Positions 20,368 to 29,890 of a stretch of DNA of 64,000 bases are shown one piece after another. How positions within the stretch are numbered: the stretch's first letter is position 1; each line of letters begins with the position of its first letter. The notes under the pieces are model-generated. The model ran no database searches, had not been told where the DNA came from, and saw nothing but the letters and a program-made list of their open reading frames with translations. Source of the DNA: JAIVGV01 sp036389335 (GTDB lineage Bacteria > Acidobacteriota > Blastocatellia > Pyrinomonadales > Pyrinomonadaceae); assembly GCA_036389335.1 (NCBI GenBank), contig DASVQC010000064.1, positions 1 to 64,000 of the forward strand. The letters are read 5' to 3'. Both the position numbers and the translations under genes were made by a program.

Positions 20368-21753
20368 ATGCCGAGAATGTTCTTGTCGGTCGCGCTCGCG
20401 CTTGCGCTCGAAACGGCGGCGTTCGCGCAGGCGACCCCGACCCCGCGCGACCCCGCGCCCGCGGCGGAGTCGCCCGCCGCCCGCGTGGATCGGGTATTCG
20501 CCCAGTGGGACAGGCCGGACACGCCCGGCTGTGCGCTCGCCGTCGTGCGGGATGGGCGCGTCGTCTACGAGCGCGGCTACGGGACGGCGAACCTGGGGCT
20601 CTCCGTCCCCATCACCCCGGCGACGGTCTTCAACGCCGGATCGATTGCGAAGCAGTTCACGGCGATGTCGGTCGTCATGCTGGCGCGGCAGGGCAAACTG
20701 TCCCTCAACGACGACGATCACGGCGCGGTCATCCGCGGGCTCGCGGAGGGGTACCTGCCCAACGGCGACGCGGGCTTCCTGAAGGGCGTGCCGTCCGACG
20801 ACTTCTACGGCTCGGGCGGCCTCTTCACGACGGTCGAAGACCTGGCGCGCTGGGATCAGAATTTCTACGACGGGAAGGTCGGCGGCCCCGCCGCCGTCGA
20901 GCAGATGCTGACGCCCGGCGTCCTGAACGACGGCACCAAGCTCGATTACGCCTTCGGGCTGAACGTCGGCCCCCCCTACAAAGGTCTGAAGACCGTCTTC
21001 CACAACGGATCGCGCGCGGGCTACCGCGGCATACTGCAACGCTTCCCCGAACAACATTTCTCCGTGGCGCTCCTCTGCAACGTCCGCATCGCCTCCGACC
21101 CGTTGGCGGCGCGCGTCGCCGACATCTACCTGGCCGGCGAATTAAAACCCGCGGCGGCCAATCAGGGCTCCCCCCCGGCCCCCCTGCCGGGCGCGGTGAA
21201 AGTGACCGAGAGGGAGTTGGCGAGCGTCGCCGGCCTTTACTTCAACCCGACGACCGACGCCGTCCGGCGCGTCTACGTGAAGGACGGCAAGTTGATGTAC
21301 GCGAGGGCGCCGGGCAACGAGAGCGAGCTGTCGCCGCTCGGCGGTGGCCGCTTCGTCATGCTCGGGGTGAGGAACAGGGTCGAGGTAGTCTTCAGGCCGC
21401 CGCGCGCGGGCGCCGCGCCGCGGCTGTTCTTCTCGCAGGAGGGGGCCAAGCCCAGCGTGCAGGAGCCCGTCCGGGCGGCCTCGTACACGCCGCGACAGTT
21501 GATAGAGTTCGCGGGCGAGTACCGGAGCACGGAGGTGGGCGCCACCTACAACGTCACCCCGCAGGGCGGCGGGCTGCTGCTACGCACCGGCAACTGGGGC
21601 GACTTCCTGCTCTCGCCGCGGTTCCGCGACTCGTTCGAGAATCAGGCGCAGATGGGGAGCATCAGTTTCACGCGCGACGGCAGGAACCGCGTGTCCGGCT
21701 TCGTGATCAGATCGGGCAAGGTTAAGAACTTACGCTTCGACAAGGTCGGGTGA
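20368..21753 (+). CDS. Class C beta-lactamase-like serine hydrolase with internal deletion
   Basis: 461 residues; ATG 20368 has GAGAGGGG upstream, and a signal peptide ends at AFAQ. The nucleophile motif SIAK is at 92-95 (FNAGSIAKQFTAMSVVMLARQGKLSLNDD). Normally about 110-130 residues carrying the HTSG region and the Tyr-x-Asn motif follow. Here the chain jumps at DDD115-117 straight to HGAVIRGLAEGY and DFYGSGGLFTTVEDLARWD, which in relatives comes after that region. The jump lies in the repeat GACGACGAT (20710-20718), consistent with a replication-slippage deletion. The frame is intact, but the catalytic Tyr is missing, so it is probably inactive as a peptidase or lactamase. A C-terminal lipocalin-like domain follows from about 270. 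Confidence 0.75.
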   Translation: MPRMFLSVALALALETAAFAQATPTPRDPAPAAESPAARVDRVFAQWDRPDTPGCALAVVRDGRVVYERGYGTANLGLSVPITPATVFNAGSIAKQFTAMSVVMLARQGKLSLNDDDHGAVIRGLAEGYLPNGDAGFLKGVPSDDFYGSGGLFTTVEDLARWDQNFYDGKVGGPAAVEQMLTPGVLNDGTKLDYAFGLNVGPPYKGLKTVFHNGSRAGYRGILQRFPEQHFSVALLCNVRIASDPLAARVADIYLAGELKPAAANQGSPPAPLPGAVKVTERELASVAGLYFNPTTDAVRRVYVKDGKLMYARAPGNESELSPLGGGRFVMLGVRNRVEVVFRPPRAGAAPRLFFSQEGAKPSVQEPVRAASYTPRQLIEFAGEYRSTEVGATYNVTPQGGGLLLRTGNWGDFLLSPRFRDSFENQAQMGSISFTRDGRNRVSGFVIRSGKVKNLRFDKVG

Positions 21754-21771
21754 TCGGGCGGGCGCGGGCCG

Positions 21772-23034
21772 CTAAGCGCGCTTGCCGATGCAGTAGAGCG
21801 CGCCGGAGGTGCGTATGAAGATCTGCCCGCCCGAGACGGCGGGCGAGCTGAGGCAGTAGTCGTTCAGGGCGTTCTCGGCCAGCACCTCGAACTTCGGCCC
21901 CGCGCGCATCACGGTCGTCAGCCCGTCCTCGTTCGTCACGTAAATCTTCCCGTCGGCGAGCACGGGCGAGGCCGAGTACGTGCCGCCGGCGATGCGCGCG
22001 GGGCCGTAGATTTCTTTGCCCGTCTTCGCGTCGAGACACCAGACGACCCCGCGGTCGTTGACGATGTAGAAGTACGTGCCGTCGGTGACGGGCGTCGGGA
22101 CGTCCGGCCCGAACTGCGCCGACCAGACGAGGTGCGTCGTCGTCACGTCGCCGCGACCGCCCGCGCGCAGCGCGAGCAGCGGCTTGACGCGCGCCGGGGC
22201 GTAGACGATGCCGCCGAAGACGACGGGCGAGGCGACGATGCGGTGAGAGGGGCTGTTGTCGGGGTTCAAGCCCCGCGCGCGCCACAACTCCCTGCCCGTC
22301 GCCGGATCGTGGCCCGTCACCACGTCGCCGCCCGTCAGGACGATCTCGGTCGCCTTGCCGTAGCGCAACAGGGCGGGCGTCGTGTAAGCGTCGGGCGACT
22401 CCCGCACGGCGTCGGTCGGTCGCTCCACGCGCCAGACGGTCTTGCCCGTCGCCTTGTCGATCCTGAGCAGGTAAGACGGCGCGTCGGTGAGCATCCCGTG
22501 GAGGACTTGCACGTAGAGAGCGTCCTCGTAAAGGAGCGGCGACGAGGCGTAGCCCCAGTTGAGCCCGAACTCGCCGTAGTCCTTCTGGATGTCGCGCGCC
22601 CAGAGTTCCCTGCCGCCGAAGTCGAAGCCCTTGAGCACGCCCGTCCCCGTCATCACGTAAACGCTCTTGCCGTCGGTCGAGGGCGAGGGCGAGGACATGT
22701 TCTGCTTGCGCGCGCGGCGGTTGCCGCCGCCGAGCGGCCTCTTCCACACGACCGCGCCCGATCTCTTGTCCACGCACCAGAGCGAGAGCGCGTCGCCCTC
22801 GGCGACGTTGAGGAAGACGCGCTCGCCCCAGACGACGGGCGTCGAGCCGCTCAGGCCGGGGAGCTGAAGCTTCCACGCGACGTTCTCCTCCGCGCCCCAC
22901 TTCACGGGCAGGTCGCGCTCCCCGCTCGTCCCGTTCAGATTCGGCCCGCGCCACTGCGGCCAGTTCTCCGCCGAGGCGACGCCGCAAGAGGCTAGCAGCA
23001 CGGCGACCGCGAGACGACAGGTTTTGACGCGCAC
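21772..23034 (-). CDS. Secreted PQQ-like beta-propeller protein
   Basis: A 420-residue protein that starts with GTG 23034 behind GGGAGGG. It has a signal peptide (AVAVLLASCGVASAE) and then NWPQWRGPNLNGTSGE, the same mature N-terminus type as the 3885 gene, of which it is a close relative. Blades such as GSTPVVWGERVFLNVAEG, SSPLLYEDALYVQVLHG, SASPVLADGKIYVTNEDG and SSPAVSGGQIFIRTSGALYC are evident. It is isolated from the other propellers by 14 kb. Its role is unknown. Confidence 0.85.
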   Translation of the reverse strand: MRVKTCRLAVAVLLASCGVASAENWPQWRGPNLNGTSGERDLPVKWGAEENVAWKLQLPGLSGSTPVVWGERVFLNVAEGDALSLWCVDKRSGAVVWKRPLGGGNRRARKQNMSSPSPSTDGKSVYVMTGTGVLKGFDFGGRELWARDIQKDYGEFGLNWGYASSPLLYEDALYVQVLHGMLTDAPSYLLRIDKATGKTVWRVERPTDAVRESPDAYTTPALLRYGKATEIVLTGGDVVTGHDPATGRELWRARGLNPDNSPSHRIVASPVVFGGIVYAPARVKPLLALRAGGRGDVTTTHLVWSAQFGPDVPTPVTDGTYFYIVNDRGVVWCLDAKTGKEIYGPARIAGGTYSASPVLADGKIYVTNEDGLTTVMRAGPKFEVLAENALNDYCLSSPAVSGGQIFIRTSGALYCIGKRA

Positions 23035-23140
23035 GACTCTTCCCTCCCCGCGCTGAATGGACTTAATATTACCCCAACTCGGGGCCGCCGCGACCGCCCT
23101 TCACGCGGTCGCGACGGTGAAGACTCCGAAAGGAAGCGAG

Positions 23141-23701
23141 ATGACGACGACCAAGACGCTCATGACCGAGGACGAGCTGCTGCGGATGCCCGACGACGGC
23201 TTCCGCTACGAACTAGTCGAAGGAGAGCTGCGACAAATGCCCCCCACCGGCTTTGATCACGGACGCTGTACCGTTAACCTCAGCGGACTTTTATTCGCGC
23301 ACGTGCGAAAGCACAAGCTGGGTGACGTGCTCGCCGCCGAGACCGGCTTCGTCATCGCGCGCACGAAGGACGGGCGGGCGACGGTGCGCGCGCCCGACGT
23401 GGCGTTCGTCGCGCGGGGCCGCGTCCCGGCGGGCGCAGACACGTCGAAGTTCCTCGAACTCGCGCCCGACCTCGTCGCCGAAACGCTCTCGCCCTCGGAC
23501 ACGGCGGTCGAGGTCGAGGAGAAGATCGCCTCATGGCTCGCGGCGGGCGTCGGCTGCGCGCTCGTCGTCAACCCCGCCTCCCGCTCCGTCACCATCCACC
23601 GCCCGGCGACCGGCATCGCGCGCCTCACCGACGCCGACGAACTCGATCTCGGCGACGTGGTCGAGGGCTTCCGCTGCCGCGTCTCGGAGATTTTCGACTG
23701 A
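23141..23701 (+). CDS. Uma2-family (DUF820) putative endonuclease
   Basis: 186 residues. I chose ATG 23141 because AAAGGAAG sits 4-5 nt upstream; an ORF extends to 23057 without support. The PD-(D/E)xK-like Uma2 core is clear: YELVEGELRQMPP, ARTKDGRATVRAPDVAFV, APDLVAETLSPSD, VEEKIASWLAAGVGCALVVNP. These proteins are common, often multicopy, in cyanobacteria and acidobacteria. Nuclease activity is predicted from the fold, and the biological role is unresolved. A GNAT gene follows after 6 nt. Confidence 0.88.
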   Translation: MTTTKTLMTEDELLRMPDDGFRYELVEGELRQMPPTGFDHGRCTVNLSGLLFAHVRKHKLGDVLAAETGFVIARTKDGRATVRAPDVAFVARGRVPAGADTSKFLELAPDLVAETLSPSDTAVEVEEKIASWLAAGVGCALVVNPASRSVTIHRPATGIARLTDADELDLGDVVEGFRCRVSEIFD

Positions 23702-23707
23702 ACTTTC

Positions 23708-24160
23708 GTGGAAACAACTTTCACGCCCGCGCGACCCGCCGACGCCGATCTGCTCGTCGGGTTGGTGCGCGAGTTCTACGAGTTCGAGCACATCGCGTTT
23801 GACGAGCGCGCGGCGCGCGCGGCGCTCCTGCAACTGCTCTCCGACGGACGGCTCGGTCGCGTCTTCCTGATCCGCTCCGGCGGCGACGTGGCGGGCCACC
23901 TCGTCATCACCTTCGGCTTCAGCCTCGAATTCGGGGGGCGCGACGCTTTCGTGGACGAGCTTTTCCTGCGCGGAGAGTTCCGCCGCCGCGGCATCGGCAG
24001 GCGCGCGCTCGCGTTCGCCGAAGAACAGTGTCGCGAGGCGGGCGTCGGCGCGCTGCACCTCGAAGTCGAGCGCGCGAACGCCGCCGCGCAGGAACTCTAC
24101 CGCCGCTCCGGCTTCAAAGATCACGACCGCTACCTGCTGACAAAGTGGATCACGCCATGA
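23708..24160 (+). CDS. GNAT-family N-acetyltransferase
   Basis: A 150-residue protein starting with GTG 23708. The acetyl-CoA-binding motif A is LFLRGEFRRRGIGRRALAFAEEQC (about 81-103), where the R/Q-x-x-G-x-G/A signature appears as RRRGIG. It ends with a motif-B-like stretch (ALHLEVERANAAAQELYRRSGF). It transfers an acetyl group from acetyl-CoA to an amine. The acceptor is unknown. It is probably co-transcribed with the Uma2 gene. Confidence 0.85.
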   Translation: METTFTPARPADADLLVGLVREFYEFEHIAFDERAARAALLQLLSDGRLGRVFLIRSGGDVAGHLVITFGFSLEFGGRDAFVDELFLRGEFRRRGIGRRALAFAEEQCREAGVGALHLEVERANAAAQELYRRSGFKDHDRYLLTKWITP

Positions 24161-24167
24161 GCCGACC

Positions 24168-27100
24168 TCACTCGGCGCGCAGCGACCGGAGCAGCGGGGC
24201 GCGCAACGCCGCCGAGGTCGCGGCGAGCGAGGCGAGCAGTCCGGCGGCGACGACGGCGACGAGCAGCAGGGCGAGCGTCGCGTGCGAAGAGCCCGCGCCG
24301 CCGCGCCCGAGGAGCGCGGGGGCGACGGCGAGCGCGGCGCAGACCGCGCCCGTCGCGACGCCGGCGACGAGCAGCAGCGCGTTCTCCGCGACGATCATGA
24401 GCGCGAAATCTTTGCGGTCATAGCCGACGGCGCGCAGCAGGGCGAGTTCGCGCCTGCGTTCGAGCACGTTGCGCAGGAGCACGGCGGCGAGCCCGAGCGT
24501 GCCGAGCACGGTGCCGAGCCCGCCGAGCGTCTGGAAGGTCGAGATGTAAGTGCTCTCGACGCGGTGGAAGGCGGCGAGCCTCTCGGCGGTCAGAACGGCG
24601 TCGAAGCCGTAGTCCGACAACTGCTCTTCGAGCCGCGCGGCGACCGCCGGGCCGCGGGCCGCGGGCGCGTCGACGAGGAAGAAGCGGTAGCCCTGAACCT
24701 CGGGGAACGCGCGCAGAAAATTCTTCTCCGCCATCAGCACTTCGCCCTGAAAGATGCTGTCCGAGAGCGCGGCGGCGAAGCGCAGGCGCACCGCTTCGCC
24801 GCCGTCGCCGCGCACCTCGACGACGTCGCCGAGTTTTTTGTGCAGCACGTAGGCGAGCGAGTTCGCGTCCGCCGCGACGGGGATCGCCCCGTCGCCCGAA
24901 TCTCGTTCGAGCAGCAGCCACGGGTTCGACCTCTCCTCGTCGGACGCGGCGAGCGACGAGGAGAACGCGAAACGGTTCTCGCGCAAGAATTCCGGGGTCG
25001 CGCCGAGCACGCGCGGCTCGCGCGGCTGGTAGAGGTTCAGGCAGCTCGCGTCGTCGCCCTCGCGGACGCGGAAGCGCGCGAAGTGGACGCCGGCGAGCGC
25101 GTCGCCGCCGGCGGTCACGTTCAGGTTCAACGCCTCCCGGCCCTCCGGCGTGTTCGGGTCGTGCGCGACGGGCAGGAGCGACTGCGCCGCGAGCGGGTAG
25201 CCCCCGCCCCCGGAATGCCTGTCCGCCGAGTCTTCCGCGCCGCGCTGCCTGAACGCATCGACGGCGACGATGATGAACGCCGAAGAGGCGACGAGCGCGA
25301 CGCAGAGCACGCTGCGCGCGGGCCTGTGCGCCGCGTTGCGCAGGCCGAGGCGCGCGACCGCCCGCCAGCCGCGCCCCGAAATGGTTCGCCGCCGCCCGCC
25401 CTTCAGCCACGCCGACTCAAGGCACAGCAGCCCGGCGAGCAGCAGCACGCCCGCGCCGAAGAACCCCGCCGTCTCCCCGACCGCCTTCCACGCCGCGACC
25501 GCGACGAGCGCGACGCCCAACGCACACAACACGAAACCGACGATCAGTGTCGTCCGCGCGCGCGCGCGGCGCGGCGCGACTGCGTCCGCGCCACCCGACG
25601 CGCCCCCCGCCCGATCGCGCCTCCGCCTCCGTCCACGCGGCGCGTCCGTCTCCTCGGCTTCGAGCGATCCGGCGAGGAGCCCGCGCGCGGAGACGCGCGA
25701 GAGCGCGCGCAGCGTCCACCAGACGCAGAGGGCCGCGGCGACGACGCCGCCCGCGAACCCCGCGGCGAGCGACGCGGGCGAGGCGTGCAGCGCGAGATGC
25801 CGCGTGCCCACCGCGCCGACCCAGTACGTGCGCAACCCCCACATCATCAGCGCCGCGTAACCCAACCCGCCGGCGACTCCGAGCAGACCCCCGGCGCACG
25901 CCAGCGCGACGCCTTCGGCGAGGAACAGCGCGCGCACCTTCGACGCGGGGAAGCCCGACGCGCGCAGCAGCCCGATCTCCCGCGCGCGCTGCTCGACGCC
26001 GAGCTTGAAGAAGAGGCTCGCGAGCAGGAGCGCCGAGGCGACGATGAAGAAGCTGAAGTATAAAAAGTATTCGCCGAAGTCCGTCGCGCCGCGCGAGGCG
26101 CGCAGGCCCTCCGCGCGCACGGACGCGACCGCGAGGCCCGCGCGCGCGGGATCAATCGACGCGCGCAGGTCTCGCTCGAACCCCGCGCGCGCGTCTTCGA
26201 GCTGCGCGTTGCCGAGCGCGTCAGGCTGTGACAAAGGGGGCGGGTAGAGGCGGAGCGAAGTCAGTTTGCCGAAGCGCGTGCCCCACAGCCGCTGCCCCTG
26301 CGCGAGCGTGATGAAAGCCTTGGGCGTCGTGCGGAACTCGTGCCAGTAGTCCTCATCTTTTTTCCGCACGCGCGAGAGATCGACGGGGAACGGCGGGTCC
26401 CAGTCCGACAGACTCTCCGCGCCGCTGATGCCCGGATACTCCGGCGTCAGATTCCTGTCCGCCGCGAGCCCGCTGATCGGCACGACGCCCGCGACGCGGA
26501 AGCGCGCCGTCTCGGTCGAGAGCCTCCCCTCCTCGTGCCAGAGGTAGTAGTCGAGTTCGACCGTGTCTTCGAGTCGCACGCCGAGATCGTTCGCCGCCCA
26601 CTCGTTCAAAATGATCCCCGGCAGCTCCTGCGGCGGCGAAGCCGCGAGCGCACGGCGGGTCGCTGCCACGTCGTCGGTCACGCTCAATCCGCTGAGCGCG
26701 AGTCTGCCGAACGCGCTGTCGTCGATTGCCGCGACGAGGGAGTAGGGGACTTCGCGACCGTTCGCGCGGATCGCGTTGGCGAGGTACGAGTAGACGCCCG
26801 ACGCTTCGAGGTTCGACTTCGCGGCGGTCGCGCGCGCGGCGTTCGCCAGCTCGTCCGTGATGAGCGCGCCGTCGCTTTCGAGCGAGAGCGCGTGCTGATC
26901 GTCGAGCACGCGCACGCGCGCGCCGAGGTCTGCGAGCGCGAACGTCTCGCGCAGGGCTTGTTCCGCGAGATCGCGCCGACGCGCCGCGCGCGCCGGATCG
27001 TCTTCGGGCTGCGCGCCGGACAAGAGGATCGCGTTCGCCTTGCCCTCCTGCCCCGTGTCCTTTTGCAGCCGCGCCAGCGAGACGAAGGCCGCGCGCACCT

Positions 27101-27710
27101 CGCCCTGCGCCGCGCGCAGGGAGAACTCACCGAGCCGCGACGCGGGCAGCACCTCGCGCACCGTCAGGCGCACCGTGCGCCCCACGTCGTCCTTGCGACC
27201 GTGCAGCGACTCCACGGGGATCGCCGAAGGCTTCTCCACGCGAACCAGCGCCACGTCGCCCGCCTTCGCGCCCAGCTCGTCGGCGAGGCTCCGGCTGAGC
27301 AGCACGTCGCGCTCGCCCGGCGCGGCGACCGGCGAGCCGTGGAACTTCCAGAAGCGTTCGTCCACGCCGTAGACGGCGACCCCGGACGCGCGCCCGCGGC
27401 TCTCCTCGTGCGTCACGACGCCGTCGAGCACGACGAGCGGGCACGCCGCGTCGAAGCCCGCCTCTTTCAGCTTCGCGCCCGACAGCAGATCGTCCGCCAG
27501 CCGCTCGCGGAAGAAGTTCGTCGCGGAGACGACCGCCTCGGCCTTCCCCAGCCTGCCGAGAAACAGCTCGCGCAAAGACGCGCGCACCGAGTCGCCCACG
27601 ACGAGCGCGCCCGCGAGCACCGCCACCGCCACGGCGACGCCCGCCACCACCGCCGCGTTCGTGCGCCAGTGGTAGCGGAGGCTCCGCCGGATCAGTGTCG
27701 TCGTTTTCAT
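24168..27710 (-). CDS. ABC transporter permease, FtsX/MacB type, two FtsX domains
   Basis: A 1180-residue protein with one N-terminal helix (about 20-42, RTNAAVVAGVAVAVAVLAGALVVG) followed by a large periplasmic domain (about 45-530). Three helices with the first FtsX domain come near 540-660 (YFLYFSFFIVASALLLASLFFKLGVEQRAREIGLLRASGF). Two central helices, a second extracytoplasmic domain (800-1030) and a C-terminal FtsX domain follow (LGGLGTVLGTLGLAAVLLRNVLERRRELALLRAVGYDRKDF). This is the LolCE/MacB-like layout for lipoprotein or lipid handling or export. Its ATPase partner is encoded upstream, separated by a 105-nt heptamer repeat. Confidence 0.88.
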   Translation of the reverse strand: MKTTTLIRRSLRYHWRTNAAVVAGVAVAVAVLAGALVVGDSVRASLRELFLGRLGKAEAVVSATNFFRERLADDLLSGAKLKEAGFDAACPLVVLDGVVTHEESRGRASGVAVYGVDERFWKFHGSPVAAPGERDVLLSRSLADELGAKAGDVALVRVEKPSAIPVESLHGRKDDVGRTVRLTVREVLPASRLGEFSLRAAQGEVRAAFVSLARLQKDTGQEGKANAILLSGAQPEDDPARAARRRDLAEQALRETFALADLGARVRVLDDQHALSLESDGALITDELANAARATAAKSNLEASGVYSYLANAIRANGREVPYSLVAAIDDSAFGRLALSGLSVTDDVAATRRALAASPPQELPGIILNEWAANDLGVRLEDTVELDYYLWHEEGRLSTETARFRVAGVVPISGLAADRNLTPEYPGISGAESLSDWDPPFPVDLSRVRKKDEDYWHEFRTTPKAFITLAQGQRLWGTRFGKLTSLRLYPPPLSQPDALGNAQLEDARAGFERDLRASIDPARAGLAVASVRAEGLRASRGATDFGEYFLYFSFFIVASALLLASLFFKLGVEQRAREIGLLRASGFPASKVRALFLAEGVALACAGGLLGVAGGLGYAALMMWGLRTYWVGAVGTRHLALHASPASLAAGFAGGVVAAALCVWWTLRALSRVSARGLLAGSLEAEETDAPRGRRRRRDRAGGASGGADAVAPRRARARTTLIVGFVLCALGVALVAVAAWKAVGETAGFFGAGVLLLAGLLCLESAWLKGGRRRTISGRGWRAVARLGLRNAAHRPARSVLCVALVASSAFIIVAVDAFRQRGAEDSADRHSGGGGYPLAAQSLLPVAHDPNTPEGREALNLNVTAGGDALAGVHFARFRVREGDDASCLNLYQPREPRVLGATPEFLRENRFAFSSSLAASDEERSNPWLLLERDSGDGAIPVAADANSLAYVLHKKLGDVVEVRGDGGEAVRLRFAAALSDSIFQGEVLMAEKNFLRAFPEVQGYRFFLVDAPAARGPAVAARLEEQLSDYGFDAVLTAERLAAFHRVESTYISTFQTLGGLGTVLGTLGLAAVLLRNVLERRRELALLRAVGYDRKDFALMIVAENALLLVAGVATGAVCAALAVAPALLGRGGAGSSHATLALLLVAVVAAGLLASLAATSAALRAPLLRSLRAE

Positions 27711-27713
27711 AAT

Positions 27714-27817
27714 GAGTACTGGGTACTGAGTACTGAGTACTGAGTACTGAGTTAAGGGCGAAGACCGTCCACTAAGTTCTTCATTCCTTTCCCAGTACTC
27801 GGTACTCAGTACTCATC
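27714..27817. repeat. Heptamer array GAGTACT with inverted arm
   Basis: The left part (27714-27750) has five tandem GAGTACT/GGGTACT heptamers. The right part (27792-27817) carries the inverse units AGTACTCGGTACTCAGTACTC. GTACT is nearly self-complementary. The array fills the gap between the ABC ATPase and permease genes and would form hairpins in their shared mRNA. Confidence 0.75.
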
Positions 27818-28481
27818 ACTTCTTCACCAGAGTTCGCTCGTGCAGCTCGTAGCGCGCGGGGAGGTGCGCGGCCAGCTCGGCGCTGTGCGTGACGACGACG
27901 AGGACGGTCTGTTGCCGCCGGTGCAGGCCGGTCAGGAGCGAGGCGACGCGCTCGGCGGATTCGTGGTCGAGGGTGCCGGTCGGCTCGTCGCAGAGCAGGA
28001 GCGACGGCTCGCGTATGAGCGCGCGCGCGAGCGCGGCGCGCTGCTTCTCGCCGCCGGAGAGTTCGCCGGGCAGGTGTTCGAGCCGATCCGTCAAGCCCAC
28101 CTCGCCGAGCAGGGAGCGGGCGCGCTCGACGTCGTCGCCGCGCGTGCCGGCGACGAGCGTGGGCGCGAGGACGTTTTCGAGCACGCTGCACTGCGGGAGC
28201 AGGCAGTGATCCTGAAAGATGAAGCCGACCTCTTTGTTGCGGAAGGCCGCGAGGTCGCGCTCGCCCAACTCGAAGGGGTTGCGACCGTCGAGCGTGACCG
28301 TGCCCGCCGTCGGCTCGTCGAGCGCGCCGAGGATGTAGAGGAGCGTCGACTTGCCGCTGCCCGACGGCCCCATCACGGCGATGGCCTCGCCGCGCCGCAG
28401 GGTCAAGTTGACGTCGTCGAGTATCGGCAGCGCGCCGCGCGGCGTGCGGTACTCCTTCGAGAGATTTTTGACTTCGAGCAA
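27816..28481 (-). CDS. ABC transporter ATP-binding protein (LolD/MacB type)
   Basis: A 221-residue ATPase, probably starting with TTG 28481 (no better start is in frame). It has Walker A GPSGSGKSTLL (about 38-48), a Q-loop (FIFQDHCLLPQ), the signature LSGGEKQR, Walker B LLLCDEPTGTLD and an H-loop (VVVTHSAELA). It belongs to the LolD/MacB/FtsE group that pairs with FtsX-like permeases, here encoded directly downstream. It lies 35 nt after the glycosyltransferase gene and is probably part of the same operon. Confidence 0.88.
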   Translation of the reverse strand: MLEVKNLSKEYRTPRGALPILDDVNLTLRRGEAIAVMGPSGSGKSTLLYILGALDEPTAGTVTLDGRNPFELGERDLAAFRNKEVGFIFQDHCLLPQCSVLENVLAPTLVAGTRGDDVERARSLLGEVGLTDRLEHLPGELSGGEKQRAALARALIREPSLLLCDEPTGTLDHESAERVASLLTGLHRRQQTVLVVVTHSAELAAHLPARYELHERTLVKK

Positions 28482-28516
28482 CTGAAGCGCGCCCCCGGAT
28501 CAGCTTGCGCGGACTC

Positions 28517-29887
28517 TTACGCGACGACCGCCCCTGCCGCGCGACCGGGCGCGCGCGCCGCAGCCGCCGCCGCGCCGACCACGTCGCCGTAAACTTCGAG
28601 CGCGCGATCCGCCATCCGCGCGACCGAGTAGTGCTCGCGCACGCCGGCTGCGCCCGCGCGGCCCAGCTCGCGCGCCCTCTCTCGGTCTTCGCGGAGCGAG
28701 TCGAGCCCTTCGGCGAGGGCGCGCGCGTCGTCGGGCGCGACGAGCAGGCCGCCGCCCGTGCGCTCGACGAGTTCCGTGAACGCGCCGCGGCGCGGGACGA
28801 CCGCGGGCACGCCGCACGCCATCGCCTCGATGAGCGAGAGCCCCTTCGGCTCGTCGTAGGTGGCGGGCAGGGAGAAGGCGTCGAGCCCGCGCAGGAACTC
28901 GATCTTGTCGCCGCGGTCGAGCGCGCCGCGGTAGTTGAACTCCGCGGCCAAGCCCCACTCTTTCATCCGCCGCTCGACGCCGCGCAGGTAGCCCCGGTGC
29001 TCCGGCGCGAGGTAGCCGCCGACTTCGAGGCGCGCTTCGTCCGCGCCGCCGCGCTCGCGGAAAATCTTGTAGGCTTCGGCGAGGACGTGCAGGCCCTTCT
29101 CCGGCGCGACGCGACCGAAGAAGCCGACGGCGAACGCCCCGCCGCCGCCGCCCGCGGGCGCGCCCGCCTCGTCCGCCCGCCCCGCGCGCGGCTCGAAGCC
29201 CGCGAGGTTGATGCCGAGCGGGACGACGCGCATCTTCCCCGCCGGGACGCCGAGCAGCCCGCGCATGAACGCGGCGTAGTAGTCGCTGACGGCGACGAAC
29301 GCGTCGACGTGCGCGACGTTCGCGCGGATCAGTTCGAGCGTCTCGCGCCTGTCGGCTTCGGGGAGGCCGTCGATGAAGAGGTCTTCGCCCTGAAGCGTGA
29401 CGCAGACGGGCCGCCCGGTCGCTTCTTTGATCGGTCGCGCGAGGCTGATGAGCAGCGAGTTCGGGAGCACCGTCACGTCGGGAGCCGTCTCGTGGCGCAG
29501 CCACGCGACGAGCTTTTCGACTTCCTTGTGCTGGTTGCCCGCCTCGCCTTTAAGCATCGAGACGGTGAGCGCGCCGAGCGACGAAGGATCGACGGCGATG
29601 GAGCGGCGCGAGGCGAGGCGGATCGCGGCGGTCGAGTCCCACAGGCGGTCGAAGAGCTTCGGGGATTTGCGGAAGACGGGGACGTGCTGTTCGAGGTAGA
29701 CGCTGATGCCGCCGAAGAAAACTTTATCGGCGCTGACGTTGACGTCGTCCGTGCGCGTCGGCGTGTAGACGGGCAGGAGCATCGCGTCGTGTCCGCGCCG
29801 GATCAGCTCCGCGGCGAGCGCGTTGTCGCGCAAACAGCTCCCGCAGTACATCTGCGCCGCGCCCGCGGTGATCGAGAGAATCTTCAT
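28517..29887 (-). CDS. GT4-family glycosyltransferase
   Basis: A 456-residue GT-B glycosyltransferase. The N-terminal domain begins MKILSITAGAAQMYCGSCLRDN, a conserved opening of an uncharacterised GT4 subgroup. The C-terminal nucleotide-sugar domain carries GFFGRVAPEKGLHVLAEAYKI and the E-x7-E-like region KGLSLIEAMACGVPAVVPRRGAFTELVE. It transfers a sugar from an activated donor; the acceptor is unknown. Only 3 nt separate it from the aldehyde dehydrogenase stop upstream, so the two are surely co-transcribed. Confidence 0.85.
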   Translation of the reverse strand: MKILSITAGAAQMYCGSCLRDNALAAELIRRGHDAMLLPVYTPTRTDDVNVSADKVFFGGISVYLEQHVPVFRKSPKLFDRLWDSTAAIRLASRRSIAVDPSSLGALTVSMLKGEAGNQHKEVEKLVAWLRHETAPDVTVLPNSLLISLARPIKEATGRPVCVTLQGEDLFIDGLPEADRRETLELIRANVAHVDAFVAVSDYYAAFMRGLLGVPAGKMRVVPLGINLAGFEPRAGRADEAGAPAGGGGGAFAVGFFGRVAPEKGLHVLAEAYKIFRERGGADEARLEVGGYLAPEHRGYLRGVERRMKEWGLAAEFNYRGALDRGDKIEFLRGLDAFSLPATYDEPKGLSLIEAMACGVPAVVPRRGAFTELVERTGGGLLVAPDDARALAEGLDSLREDRERARELGRAGAAGVREHYSVARMADRALEVYGDVVGAAAAAARAPGRAAGAVVA

Positions 29888-29890
29888 CCT

